Source of the DNA: Benzoatithermus sp963720725 | GTDB lineage: Bacteria > Pseudomonadota > Alphaproteobacteria > Geminicoccales > Geminicoccaceae | Direction of reading: 5' to 3' | Length of the DNA stretch: 64,000 nucleotides | NCBI GenBank assembly: GCA_963720725.1 | Contig: CAVRGN010000003.1 | Coordinates: 186,001-250,000 of the forward strand | Part shown: positions 42,000 through 53,314 of the stretch, one piece after another | Layout: each line of letters starts with the position of its first letter | Position numbering within the stretch: position 1 is the stretch's first letter | Position numbers and translations under genes: made by a program | The notes under the pieces: generated by a model | The model's database searches: none | The model's input: the letters and a program-made list of their open reading frames with translations, nothing else | Told to the model about the DNA's origin: nothing

Positions 42000-42953
42000 G
42001 TGGCTCAGGTGGTATGCGTGGGCGATCTCTTGATCGACTTCGTTCCGACGGCGACCGGCACCGGGCTCGCCGACGCGCCGGCCTTCGTCAAGGCGCCTGG
42101 CGGTGCGGCCGCCAACGTCGCGGTCGGCCTTGCGCGCCTGGGCGTGCGCAGCGCCTTCGTCGGCATGGTCGGCGACGACCCGTTCGGCCATTTCCTCGCC
42201 GACACCCTTTCCGGTGCGGGAGTCGATGTCGGTCCGTTGCGCTTCACGACCAAGGCGCGGACGGCACTGGCCTTCGTCTCGCTGCGCGCCGACGGCGAGC
42301 GCGAGTTCATGTTCTACCGGCATCCCAGCGCCGACATGATGTTCACCCCCGACGCGGTGGACGTTGCCGCCATCGCCGCCGCGGAGGTGCTGCACTTCGA
42401 TTCGATCAGCCTCGCCAGCGAGAACCCGCGCGCCTCGAGCCTGTTCGCAGCCGACCAGGCGCGGGCCGCCGGGCATCTCGTCACCTACGACGTCAATCTG
42501 CGCCTGCCGCTGTGGCCGGACGCCGAGACGGCGCGCGCGGGCATCCTCACCGGGATGGCCAAGGCGCATGTGGTCAAGCTGAGCGACGACGAGCTCGAGT
42601 TCATGACCGGAAGCCGCGATCCCGAAGCGGTCCGTCGGCTGTGGCATGACGGGCTCCGCTTGGTGACGCTCAGCCGCGGCGGCGCCGGCTCGACCTGGTT
42701 CACCGCGTCTGCACAGAATGAGGTGCCGACTTACAAGGTCGTCGCCGTCGACACGACCGGCGCCGGCGACGGCTTCATGGCGGGCCTGATCGCGGGCGTG
42801 CTGGCAGAGCCCGACGCGGTGACGCGGCCGGACCGCTTGGACCGGATCTGCCGCTTCGCCAACGCGGTGGGTGCCCTGACCACCCTCGAGCGCGGCGCGA
42901 TTCCTGCTTTGCCGACGCGCGAGGCGGTCGAGACGTTTCTGGAAGGCCGATGA
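42000..42953 (+). CDS. PfkB-family sugar kinase (fructokinase-like)
   Basis: A 317-residue kinase starting at GTG 42000, with AAAGGAGGA eight bases upstream. The first signature is APGGAAANVAVGLARLGVRS (about residue 33) and the second, with catalytic Asp, is VDTTGAGDGFMAGLIAGVLA (about residue 250). The substrate pocket and length match bacterial fructokinases. Its stop overlaps the zwf start by 4 bases, so its product is expected to be a hexose phosphate that enters zwf, after isomerisation if it is fructose-6-phosphate. No pgi gene is in the window. Confidence 0.88.
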   Translation: MAQVVCVGDLLIDFVPTATGTGLADAPAFVKAPGGAAANVAVGLARLGVRSAFVGMVGDDPFGHFLADTLSGAGVDVGPLRFTTKARTALAFVSLRADGEREFMFYRHPSADMMFTPDAVDVAAIAAAEVLHFDSISLASENPRASSLFAADQARAAGHLVTYDVNLRLPLWPDAETARAGILTGMAKAHVVKLSDDELEFMTGSRDPEAVRRLWHDGLRLVTLSRGGAGSTWFTASAQNEVPTYKVVAVDTTGAGDGFMAGLIAGVLAEPDAVTRPDRLDRICRFANAVGALTTLERGAIPALPTREAVETFLEGR

Positions 42954-44422
42954 CTGCCCAGATCATTCCGGTCGCGGTGTTCGACCTCGTGGTGTTCGGC
43001 GCCACGGGCGATCTCAGCTTCCGCAAGCTGATGCCCGCGCTCTATTGGCGCGAGAATGACCAGCAGATGCCGGAAGGCAGCCGGATCATCGGTGTCGCCC
43101 GCACCCAGCTGACCACGCAGGAGTATGTGGCGCAGGTCGAGGCGGCCTGCCGCAAGCATGTCGCGGAGGGCTTTGATCCGGCAGTGTTCGCGCGCTTCGC
43201 CGCGCGCCTTGCCTATGTCGGCCTCGACGTCGCCAGCAGCGAGCATTGGGCGGATCTCGCCGCGGCGCTGGCCGGCGGCGAGGAGCGCCCGCGGCTGTTC
43301 TACCTCGCCACCTCGCCCGACCTGTTCGGCCCCATCAGCGAGGGTGCCGGAGCGGCGGGCATCGTGACGCCTCTGGCCCGCGTCGTGCTGGAAAAGCCGA
43401 TCGGCCGCGACCTCGCCTCGGCGATCCGCATCAACGACCAGGTCGGCCGGGTGTTCAACGAATCGCAGGTCTATCGGATCGACCATTATCTCGGCAAGGA
43501 ATCGGTCCAGAACCTTCTGGCGCTGCGCTTCGCCAACTCGCTGTTCGAGGCGGTCTGGGACCGGGCGCATATCGACCATGTCCAGATCACCGTGGCCGAG
43601 ACCGTGGGCGTGGAGGAGCGGGCGGCCTACTATGACAAGTCGGGTGCGCTCCGCGACATGGTGCAGAACCATCTGCTGCAGCTCTTGTGTCTCGTCGCCA
43701 TGGAGCCGCCGACCTCGATGGCCGCCGATTCGGTGCGCGACGAGAAGCTCAAGGTGCTGCACTCGCTCCGCACCATGACCGATGGCGAGGCCCTGAGCAG
43801 AACCGTCCGCGGCCAGTATCGGGCCGGTGCCGGCGGCGGCATGGCGGTCCCGGGCTATGGCGAGGAGCTCGGCGCCCCCAGCCGGACCGAGACCTTCGTG
43901 GCGCTCAAGGCCGAGGTCGAGAACTGGCGCTGGGCCGGCACGCCCTTCTACCTGCGCACCGGCAAGCGGCTGCCGACGCGGGTCTCGGAGATCGTGATCC
44001 AGTTCCACAAGGTGCCGCATTCGATCTTCCCGTCGGGAACGGGTCTGGTCGAGCCCAACCGGCTGATCATCCGCCTGCAGCCCGACGACGGCATCCAGCT
44101 CGAGCTGATGGCCAAGGACCCCGGCCCCGGCGGCATGCGCCTGCGCAACGCGCCGCTCGACATCCGCTTTGCCGATGCGTTCAAGGTCCGCTACCCCGAT
44201 GCCTACGAGCGGCTGCTGATGGACGTGGTGCGCGGCAACGCCACCTTGTTCATGCGCCGCGACGAGGTCGAGGCCGCCTGGCGGTGGGTCGAGCCGATCC
44301 TGGAGGCCTGGGCGGCCAGCGAGGAATCGCCCAAGCCCTATCTCTCGGGCAGCTGGGGTCCGACCGCCGCGATCGCGCTGATCGAGCGCGACGGCCGGAC
44401 CTGGTTCGAGGAAGCCCACTGA
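42950..44422 (+). CDS. zwf: Glucose-6-phosphate dehydrogenase
   Basis: A 490-residue enzyme making 6-phosphogluconolactone and NAD(P)H. The coenzyme motif is FGATGDLSFRKLMPALY near residue 16. The substrate motif is RIDHYLGKESVQNLLALRFA near residue 180, and VAETVGVEERAAYYDKSGAL follows. It is full length. It overlaps the kinase gene by ATGA and lies 23 bases before edd. The usual neighbour pgl, for 6-phosphogluconolactonase, is missing between zwf and edd. Confidence 0.96.
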   Translation: MTAQIIPVAVFDLVVFGATGDLSFRKLMPALYWRENDQQMPEGSRIIGVARTQLTTQEYVAQVEAACRKHVAEGFDPAVFARFAARLAYVGLDVASSEHWADLAAALAGGEERPRLFYLATSPDLFGPISEGAGAAGIVTPLARVVLEKPIGRDLASAIRINDQVGRVFNESQVYRIDHYLGKESVQNLLALRFANSLFEAVWDRAHIDHVQITVAETVGVEERAAYYDKSGALRDMVQNHLLQLLCLVAMEPPTSMAADSVRDEKLKVLHSLRTMTDGEALSRTVRGQYRAGAGGGMAVPGYGEELGAPSRTETFVALKAEVENWRWAGTPFYLRTGKRLPTRVSEIVIQFHKVPHSIFPSGTGLVEPNRLIIRLQPDDGIQLELMAKDPGPGGMRLRNAPLDIRFADAFKVRYPDAYERLLMDVVRGNATLFMRRDEVEAAWRWVEPILEAWAASEESPKPYLSGSWGPTAAIALIERDGRTWFEEAH

Positions 44423-44445
44423 CGTTCCGCCACCGGAGACGCGCC

Positions 44446-46275
<1,830 letters not shown>

Positions 46276-46287
46276 GGAGAGGCAAGG

Positions 46288-46944
46288 ATGAGCTACACCC
46301 ACAATCCCCATTCGCGCCGCGTCGCCGAGATGATCGATGAGGCCGTCGTCATCCCGGTCATGGTGGTGCGTGACGTCGAAAGCGCGGTGCCGCTCGCCCG
46401 TGCCCTGGCCAAGGGCGGGCTCACCGTGCTCGAGATCACGCTCCGCACCGAGGTCGCTCTGGCCGCGATCGCCGCGATCGCCGAGGCGCTGCCCGAGGTC
46501 ACCGTCGGTTCGGGCACCGTGCTCACCCGCGACCAGCTCCACGCCTCGCTGGACCACGGCTGCCGCTTTGCCGTCAGCCCCGGCGCCACGCCGGCGCTGC
46601 TCGATGCCGCCGAGGCCGTCGGCCTGCCGCTGCTGCCGGCCGCGGCCAACGCCAGCCAGGCCATGGCTCTGGCCGAGCGCGGCTATCTGCGCCAGAAGCT
46701 GTTTCCGGCCGAGGCTTCCGGCGGCGTGGCCCTGCTCAAGAGCCTGGGCGAGCCGATCCCCCAGGTCCGGTTCTGCCCCACCGGCGGCATCGATCTCGCC
46801 AAGGCCCCGAGCTACCTCGCCCTGAAGAACGTGGTCTGCGTCGGCGGCTCCTGGGTCGCACCAAAGGACGCGGTCGAGGCCGGCGACTGGGCGCGGATCG
46901 AGAAGCTTGCCGCCGAGGCGGCAGGGCTGAAGCGGCAGGCCTAG
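46288..46944 (+). CDS. eda: KDPG aldolase
   Basis: A 218-residue class I aldolase that splits KDPG into pyruvate and glyceraldehyde-3-phosphate. It contains LAKGGLTVLEITLRTEVALA (catalytic Glu), VGSGTVLTRDQLHASLDHGC, and FCPTGGIDLAKAPSYLALKN. The Schiff-base Lys lies in the LRQKLFPAEASGG segment. It is full length and ends the operon that begins with the ROK gene. AGGAGAGG gives a strong ribosome site. Confidence 0.95.
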   Translation: MSYTHNPHSRRVAEMIDEAVVIPVMVVRDVESAVPLARALAKGGLTVLEITLRTEVALAAIAAIAEALPEVTVGSGTVLTRDQLHASLDHGCRFAVSPGATPALLDAAEAVGLPLLPAAANASQAMALAERGYLRQKLFPAEASGGVALLKSLGEPIPQVRFCPTGGIDLAKAPSYLALKNVVCVGGSWVAPKDAVEAGDWARIEKLAAEAAGLKRQA

Positions 46945-47012
46945 ATAGGATCCGGGGCCTGGGCTCGGGCTAGACCAAAAAATTCGAAGCTGCCGTCGAT
47001 CGGGGAACGAGA

Positions 47013-47645
47013 ATGGCGCTCAAGGTGATCGGATCGGGCTTCGGCCGAACCGGAACGATGTCGACCAAGACTGCCTTGGAGCAACTCGGGTTCGGGCCGT
47101 GTCACCACATGCTCGAGGTGATGAACAACCCAGCCCAGCCGGCGCAGTGGCAAGCCGTCGCCGCAGGCGAGCAGGTGGATTGGAACGAGGTCTTCTTCGG
47201 CTACGGTTCGCAGGTCGACTGGCCCGGTGCGCATGTCTGGGACAAGACCGCGAAGGCCTTTCCCGACGCTCGCGTGCTGCACACGGAGCGTCCCGAAGAG
47301 GAATGGTGGAACAGCTTCAGCGTGACGATCGGGAAGTTCTTCACGATCTACCACTCGCTGCCACTGCCGCCGCACATTCGCGCGATCTCCGACCTCATGT
47401 CGGGCTGGATCGCGAAAGAGACGTTCGGGGATCATGCCGACCGCAGCCGGGCGCTCGCCGCCTATCGCCGCAACAACCAGCAGGTCCGTGACACCATACC
47501 GGCGGACCGGTTGCTGGTGTTCAATGTCGCCGAGGGCTGGGGTCCGCTCTGCCGCTTTCTCGAGGTGCCGGTGCCGAACGGACCGTTTCCGCGCAGCCAT
47601 CCGCGGGACGAGTTCTGGGCGCATTTCGGCGGCGAGCCGGCATAG
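47013..47645 (+). CDS. Sulfotransferase-family protein
   Basis: A 210-residue P-loop protein with the PAPS-like 5'-phosphate loop VIGSGFGRTGTMSTKTALEQ at its start. A downstream acceptor-side segment reads TERPEEEWWNSFSVTIGKFF. It ends with the conserved FNVAEGWGPLCRFLEVPVPN. This matches a small-sulfotransferase branch common in alphaproteobacteria and fungi whose substrates are unknown. It follows eda in the same direction after 68 bases, but is probably a separate unit. A strong hairpin follows its stop. Confidence 0.8.
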   Translation: MALKVIGSGFGRTGTMSTKTALEQLGFGPCHHMLEVMNNPAQPAQWQAVAAGEQVDWNEVFFGYGSQVDWPGAHVWDKTAKAFPDARVLHTERPEEEWWNSFSVTIGKFFTIYHSLPLPPHIRAISDLMSGWIAKETFGDHADRSRALAAYRRNNQQVRDTIPADRLLVFNVAEGWGPLCRFLEVPVPNGPFPRSHPRDEFWAHFGGEPA

Positions 47646-47658
47646 GCCATCAAACGAA

Positions 47659-47684
47659 AAGGGCCGCGGTTGCCCGCGGCCCTT
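47659..47684. terminator. Bidirectional hairpin terminator between sulfotransferase gene and groEL
   Basis: AAGGGCCGCGG, a TTGC loop and CCGCGGCCCTT form a perfect 11-base stem. An A run precedes it and TT follows, so it can serve both converging genes. Confidence 0.8.
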
Positions 47685-47711
47685 CCCCGTGACGACGATC
47701 CCCTGTGGGGA

Positions 47712-49361
<1,650 letters not shown>

Positions 49362-49401
49362 CTTTGACTTCTCCCGAGTTCTTCTAACTGGCGCGGATGG
49401 C

Positions 49402-49716
49402 TCAGGCGGCCTTCGCGTGGGCGACGTTCTCTTCGAGCACGCCCATGATGTCCGACTCCTTCATGATCAGGAGCTCGTCGCCGTCGAGCTTGACCTCGGT
49501 GCCGGACCACTTGCCGAACAGGACGCGGTCGCCCACGGCGACGCCCATCGGGATCAGGTCGCCTTCGTCGTTGCGGGCGCCAGGACCCACGGCCAGGATC
49601 TCGCCCTGCATGGGCTTTTCCTTGGCGGTATCGGGAATGATGATCCCGCCCTTGGTCTTCTGCTCTTCCTCGATGCGCTTGACGACGACGCGATCGTGCA
49701 GCGGCCGAAACTTCAT
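49402..49716 (-). CDS. groES: Co-chaperonin GroES
   Basis: A 104-residue lid subunit of the chaperonin. The N-terminus is MKFRPLHDRVVVKRIEEEQK, the mobile loop is TKGGIIIPDTAKEKPMQGEI, and the dome/base end is GDELLIMKESDIMGVLE. A GGAGG ribosome site precedes ATG 49716. Expression is controlled by the CIRCE and sigma-32-like elements just upstream. Confidence 0.97.
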   Translation of the reverse strand: MKFRPLHDRVVVKRIEEEQKTKGGIIIPDTAKEKPMQGEILAVGPGARNDEGDLIPMGVAVGDRVLFGKWSGTEVKLDGDELLIMKESDIMGVLEENVAHAKAA

Positions 49717-49751
49717 GGGGCACAGCCTCCAGTATGAGCTTGATGGGCCTG

Positions 49752-49778
49752 TTAGCACTCCCTCTCCCAGAGTGCTAA
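49752..49778. promoter_or_regulatory. CIRCE element (HrcA operator)
   Basis: TTAGCACTC - 9 bases - GAGTGCTAA, a perfect match to the CIRCE consensus. It lies 36 bases upstream of groES and just downstream of the proposed -10, the classic place for HrcA repression of groESL. Confidence 0.95.
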
Positions 49779-49788
49779 CGTCGGCTGC

Positions 49789-49818
49789 TACGTAGGCGCA
49801 TGCGCCGCGGCGTTCAAG
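49789..49818 (-). promoter_or_regulatory. Sigma-32-type heat-shock promoter of groESL
   Basis: On the minus strand CTTGAA (49818-49813), a 16-base spacer and CCTACGTA (49796-49789) fit the alphaproteobacterial RpoH promoter (CTTGAA / CYTATNT). The start point would fall at or next to the CIRCE element, giving positive and negative control. Confidence 0.7.
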
Positions 49819-49835
49819 AGGCCCGGTCGGAATTG

Positions 49836-49862
49836 TTAGCACTCCCGGTCCGATGCTGCTAA
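49836..49862. promoter_or_regulatory. Second, degenerate CIRCE-like element
   Basis: TTAGCACTC - 9 bases - TGCTGCTAA. The left half is perfect; the right half keeps TGCTAA but has three mismatches. It lies upstream of the sigma-32-like promoter, toward the divergent usg gene. Confidence 0.6.
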
Positions 49863-49956
49863 TACATTGAAAAGGCACGATAATATGCACGACGTACACT
49901 TGACGTTAGGAACCGGCGACGCAGAATGGCCGTTGTCAGCCTGCGGAGGTCGCTCG

Positions 49957-50235
49957 ATGCACAGAGTCGAACGCGTGTCGCTGGAAATGCAGTTGCGGGG
50001 CTATCGCCTCGCCACCGCCGAGATCCTGTACCACATGCCGGATCATCCCGGGTTGCTGCAGACCTTCGTCTGGCAACATTACGATGTGGAGCCGGACTAT
50101 CCCGAGCTGCACAAATTCCTGGACTTCTGGGCGCGCAACATCGACGGCAAGCTGCACAGCGTCACGGTGGCCCGTCGGCAGCTGATCGCACCGCCCGCCC
50201 ACCAGCACGCGGCAGGCATCTGGCAGCTGCACTAG
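49957..50235 (+). CDS. usg: Usg-family protein
   Basis: A 92-residue protein whose core (LRGYRLATAEILYHMPDHPG, LLQTFVWQHYDVEPDYPELH, then FLDFWARNIDGKLHSVTVAR) matches the small Usg family named from genes near trp operons in alphaproteobacteria. Function unknown. ATG 49957 is chosen over two earlier ATGs because GCGGAGG sits eight bases upstream. It is divergent from groESL. Confidence 0.85.
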   Translation: MHRVERVSLEMQLRGYRLATAEILYHMPDHPGLLQTFVWQHYDVEPDYPELHKFLDFWARNIDGKLHSVTVARRQLIAPPAHQHAAGIWQLH

Positions 50236-50352
50236 GTGCCGGCCTGAGCTGTTTCGCTTGACGCCGCGGCTTCGCGTCCGTAGTTAGCGCGACCTGCGGC
50301 GCGGGCCGGTGGTCCGCGCCTACTTTTGCGAGCAAGTTCGAGGACTCCCGCT

Positions 50353-50646
50353 ATGGCACGACGCTGCACCCTCACGCGCAAGGGCGTGCTCACCGGCAAC
50401 AATGTGAGCCACGCCAACAACAAGACGCGCCGGCGGTACCTGCCGAACCTGCAGAGCCGGCGGCTGTACAGCGAGGCGCTCGGCCAGAGCGTGCGGCTGC
50501 GCATCGCAGCCAGCACCTTGCGCACCATCGAGAAGCGCGGCGGCATCGACGGCTATCTGGTTAAGGTGACCGCGGCGGATCTGGACAGCGATCTGGCGCG
50601 GCTGCGCCAGCGCATCATCGAGCAGCAGGCCAAGCGCGCCGACTGA
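50353..50646 (+). CDS. rpmB: Ribosomal protein L28
   Basis: A 97-residue L28: MARRCTLTRKGVLTGNNVSH, NNKTRRRYLPNLQSRRLYSE and the C-terminal RLRIAASTLRTIEKRGG. The C-terminal tail (VKVTAADLDSDLARLRQRII) is the alphaproteobacterial length. It is a structural component of the 50S subunit. Confidence 0.97.
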   Translation: MARRCTLTRKGVLTGNNVSHANNKTRRRYLPNLQSRRLYSEALGQSVRLRIAASTLRTIEKRGGIDGYLVKVTAADLDSDLARLRQRIIEQQAKRAD

Positions 50647-50663
50647 AGCGCGACCGGGCAGCC

Positions 50664-51638
50664 TCAGGGCTGCCATCGCAGCTCCAGCAGCTGAGTGCGC
50701 TGGAGCGGGCTGAAATTGTCGTCCGAGACGATCAGCAGCGACACGCTGCCGTCGGGCTCCAGGCGGGCGGTGAGGCCCTCGTAGTTCTCACCTAACACCG
50801 ATCCCGCAATCCTCGCCAACTCATGGCCGGAGATCGGTTCGGCGTCGCCGCCGTCCAGGTCCTTCAGAGGCACGGCGACGATCCGGCTCTGCCAGCCGGT
50901 GAACAGCGACAGGCGCCGTTCGAGCACAATCAGCCAATCTCCGGCCACGTCGGCGTCCGTGACCAGGAACGCGTCGCCGGCCTGATAGCTCAGGGATTGC
51001 TGGCCCTCGGGTCCGATCAGGACCGCGGGATGCGCACCATCGGCGGCGACCGGATCCTCCATGATCGCGAGCAGGCCGCGTCCAGGCACTGCGGCGAGCG
51101 TCTCCAGTCCCCGATTGCGCGCACCCGCCTCGGCAAAGACCGGCGGCAGGCGCAGTGGCTTGCCTTCCGGGGCACCGCTGCCCGCCGCGAACCGGAACAC
51201 CCGCCCCGTGGTTTCGTCTCCGGCAAGCACCGTGCCCTCCGGGGCCACCACCAGTGCCTCGGCGTCCAAGGGCGCGCCATGCGCCGTCGCCAGCCTCTGC
51301 TTGGCCCGGACGGACAGGCTGAACCGGGAGGCCCGACCAGCGTCCGCCGGCCAGTCGAGCGCGTAGAGGAAGCTGCGGTCGCTGAGCAGATAGAGCGTGT
51401 CACCGACGCGCCGTGCGGCCGAGAAGCCCCCGAACCGGCGGTCCCCGGACGAGCGAAGCTCGTAGGCACCGACCAGGTCGAGCTCGCCCACCCGCCGCGG
51501 CGGAGTTTCGGTTGTATAGAGCGAGGTCGCCGTCACCGTCGGCGCGCCTGAGGTCGGTCGCGGAGCACAGCCCAACACGGCGAGGAGCGCCAAGGCGGCG
51601 AGCGGGCCGACGCGGGACAGGCGGGGGGTCCAGTTCAC
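50664..51638 (-). CDS. Phytase/esterase-like beta-propeller lipoprotein
   Basis: A 324-residue exported protein with a lipoprotein signal (LAALALLAVLGCAPRP, lipobox LxGC near residue 25). The body resembles the esterase-like phytase domain: VGELDLVGAYELRSSGDRRF, GGFSAARRVGDTLYLLSDRS, APLDAEALVVAPEGTVLAGD, NRGLETLAAVPGRGLLAIME, and the ending ENYEGLTARLEPDGSVSLLI. It is probably anchored to a membrane facing the periplasm. Substrate unknown. It converges on rpmB. Confidence 0.82.
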   Translation of the reverse strand: MNWTPRLSRVGPLAALALLAVLGCAPRPTSGAPTVTATSLYTTETPPRRVGELDLVGAYELRSSGDRRFGGFSAARRVGDTLYLLSDRSFLYALDWPADAGRASRFSLSVRAKQRLATAHGAPLDAEALVVAPEGTVLAGDETTGRVFRFAAGSGAPEGKPLRLPPVFAEAGARNRGLETLAAVPGRGLLAIMEDPVAADGAHPAVLIGPEGQQSLSYQAGDAFLVTDADVAGDWLIVLERRLSLFTGWQSRIVAVPLKDLDGGDAEPISGHELARIAGSVLGENYEGLTARLEPDGSVSLLIVSDDNFSPLQRTQLLELRWQP

Positions 51639-51643
51639 AAGGA

Positions 51644-51672
51644 TCGGCCCGCCTCCTCAGGAGACGGGCCGA
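51644..51672. terminator. Hairpin between Bax-inhibitor-like and phytase-like genes
   Basis: TCGGCCCGCCTCC, a TCA loop and GGAGACGGGCCGA form a 13-base stem with one mismatch. It follows the Bax-inhibitor gene on the minus strand. No T tract is evident, so it may be an RNA-processing or weak termination site. Confidence 0.55.
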
Positions 51673-51700
51673 CGCTCGGCTTCGATGCTGCGGCCGGCGC

Positions 51701-52423
51701 CTAGTTGCGCTGGTTGCCGAACAGCTGCAGCATCATCATGAAGAGGTTGATGAAGTTCAGGTAGAGGCTGAGAGCGCCCATGATGGCACCCTTGGCCACC
51801 AGCTCGCCGCCCATCTGCAGGCTGCCCAGATACTGGTTCTTGAGCCGCTGCGTGTCCCAGGCGGTGAGCCCGGTGAACACGAGCACACCGATGACGCTGA
51901 CCGCGAACTGCAGCGCCGAGGAGCCGATGAACAGGTTCACCAAGCTCGCGATCACGATGCCGATCAGGCCCATGAACAGGAACGAGCCCATCCCGGTCAG
52001 GTCACGCTTGGTGGTGTAGCCGTAGAGGCTGACCGCACCGAACGTGGCGGCGGTGACGAAGAACACCCGGGCGATGCTCTCGCCGGTATAGAACAGGAAG
52101 ATGCTGGCCATCGACAGGCCCATCACGCCCGCGAACAGCCAGAACGTGATCTGCGCCGCGCTGGCGCTCATCGACTGGATGCGGGCGCTGAGGAAGAAGA
52201 CGAATCCCAGCGGGGCGAGCATCACCACCCACTTCAGGGGCGTGCCGAAGATCGGCTGCCACAAGGCCGGCGTGGACGCGACCACCAGTGCCACGATGCC
52301 GGTGATCGCCAGCCCGAGGCCCATATAGTTGTAGACCGAGAGCATGAAGCTGCGCAGGCCCTCGTCCGTCGCCGGGACGGCAAGGCCGGGCTGCGCGAAG
52401 CGAGGATCCGTACGGTAAGCCAT
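51701..52423 (-). CDS. Bax inhibitor-1/YccA family membrane protein
   Basis: A 240-residue protein with seven predicted helices. The cytoplasmic N-terminus (FAQPGLAVPATDEGLRSFML) leads into YNYMGLGLAITGIVALVVAS. Later come VFFVTAATFGAVSLYGYTTK, GLTAWDTQRLKNQYL (family Asp motif) and LNFINLFMMMLQLFGNQRN. It matches the bacterial UPF0005/YccA group, which may regulate calcium leak or FtsH proteolysis. The start ATG 52423 is set by family alignment. Confidence 0.92.
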   Translation of the reverse strand: MAYRTDPRFAQPGLAVPATDEGLRSFMLSVYNYMGLGLAITGIVALVVASTPALWQPIFGTPLKWVVMLAPLGFVFFLSARIQSMSASAAQITFWLFAGVMGLSMASIFLFYTGESIARVFFVTAATFGAVSLYGYTTKRDLTGMGSFLFMGLIGIVIASLVNLFIGSSALQFAVSVIGVLVFTGLTAWDTQRLKNQYLGSLQMGGELVAKGAIMGALSLYLNFINLFMMMLQLFGNQRN

Positions 52424-52511
52424 CTGTTGAAGCCCTTCGCGGTGTTCGCGTGAAAAGACTGGCCCACTATGTGGCCTCGGGGGCAGGCGGTTCAAGCGGA
52501 TAGCGGCGAGC

Positions 52512-53246
52512 TCAGCCGATCCGCGCCAGTCCGGGAAAGGTCTCCAGCAGCCAGTAGGACATGGCCTCGAGCTGGCCGGTGATCATCAGCACGCCGACGA
52601 CCGCCAGGAGCAACCCGGCCGCGCGCTGCAGTTGCCGGCCGGTCCGGGACAGCGCCCGCAGCCGCTCCAGCAAGGCGTCGGTGAACAGCGCGGCGAGCAG
52701 GAACGGCACGCCGAGACCAAGTGAGTAGGCGGCGAGGAGCGCGGTGCCCGTGGCGAGATTCGCCGTCGACGCGCTCATGGTCAGGATAACGCCGAGCACC
52801 GGCCCGATGCAGGGCGTCCAGCCGAAGGCGAAGGCGAAGCCGAGCAGGAAGGCGCCGACGACCCGGCCGCCCTTGATGTCGGTATGGAAGCGGGCCTCGC
52901 GTTCCAGCAGGTGGATCGGCAGCAGGCCCGCCATGTGCAGGCCGAACAGCAAGACGACCACGCCCGCGACGATCCCGAGTTCGTAGCGCCAGCTCAGGAG
53001 GAGGCCACCCAATGCCGTGGCGCTGGCGCCGAACGCCACGAACACCACCGAGAAGCCGAGCACGAAGCAGAACGCGTATCCGAGCGAGGCCAGCCGCGCG
53101 CTGCGCCGGTCGCGCAGGGTTTCGAGCGAGGTGCCGGCGACGTAGGACAGGTAGCCGGGCACCAGCGGCAGGACACATGGCGACAGGAAGGAGATCAACC
53201 CGGCAGCAAACGCCGTGGCGAATCCGATCGAAGCGTTTTCCAGCAT
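52512..53246 (-). CDS. ccdA: Cytochrome c biogenesis protein CcdA
   Basis: A 244-residue six-helix thiol transporter. The two redox Cys are in SFLSPCVLPLVPGYLSYVAG (about residue 24) and FGWTPCIGPVLGVILTMSAS (about residue 145), each in the CxxP setting of CcdA/DsbD. It moves reducing power from cytoplasmic thioredoxin to periplasmic thiols for haem attachment. No thioredoxin-like partner is next to it. ATG 53246. Confidence 0.93.
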   Translation of the reverse strand: MLENASIGFATAFAAGLISFLSPCVLPLVPGYLSYVAGTSLETLRDRRSARLASLGYAFCFVLGFSVVFVAFGASATALGGLLLSWRYELGIVAGVVVLLFGLHMAGLLPIHLLEREARFHTDIKGGRVVGAFLLGFAFAFGWTPCIGPVLGVILTMSASTANLATGTALLAAYSLGLGVPFLLAALFTDALLERLRALSRTGRQLQRAAGLLLAVVGVLMITGQLEAMSYWLLETFPGLARIG

Positions 53247-53314
53247 GCGGTGTCTCTAGCCCGGACGGTGGCGGCGGAGCCAGCGCAAAACCGGTGCCGC
53301 CGCCGGCCACGAGG

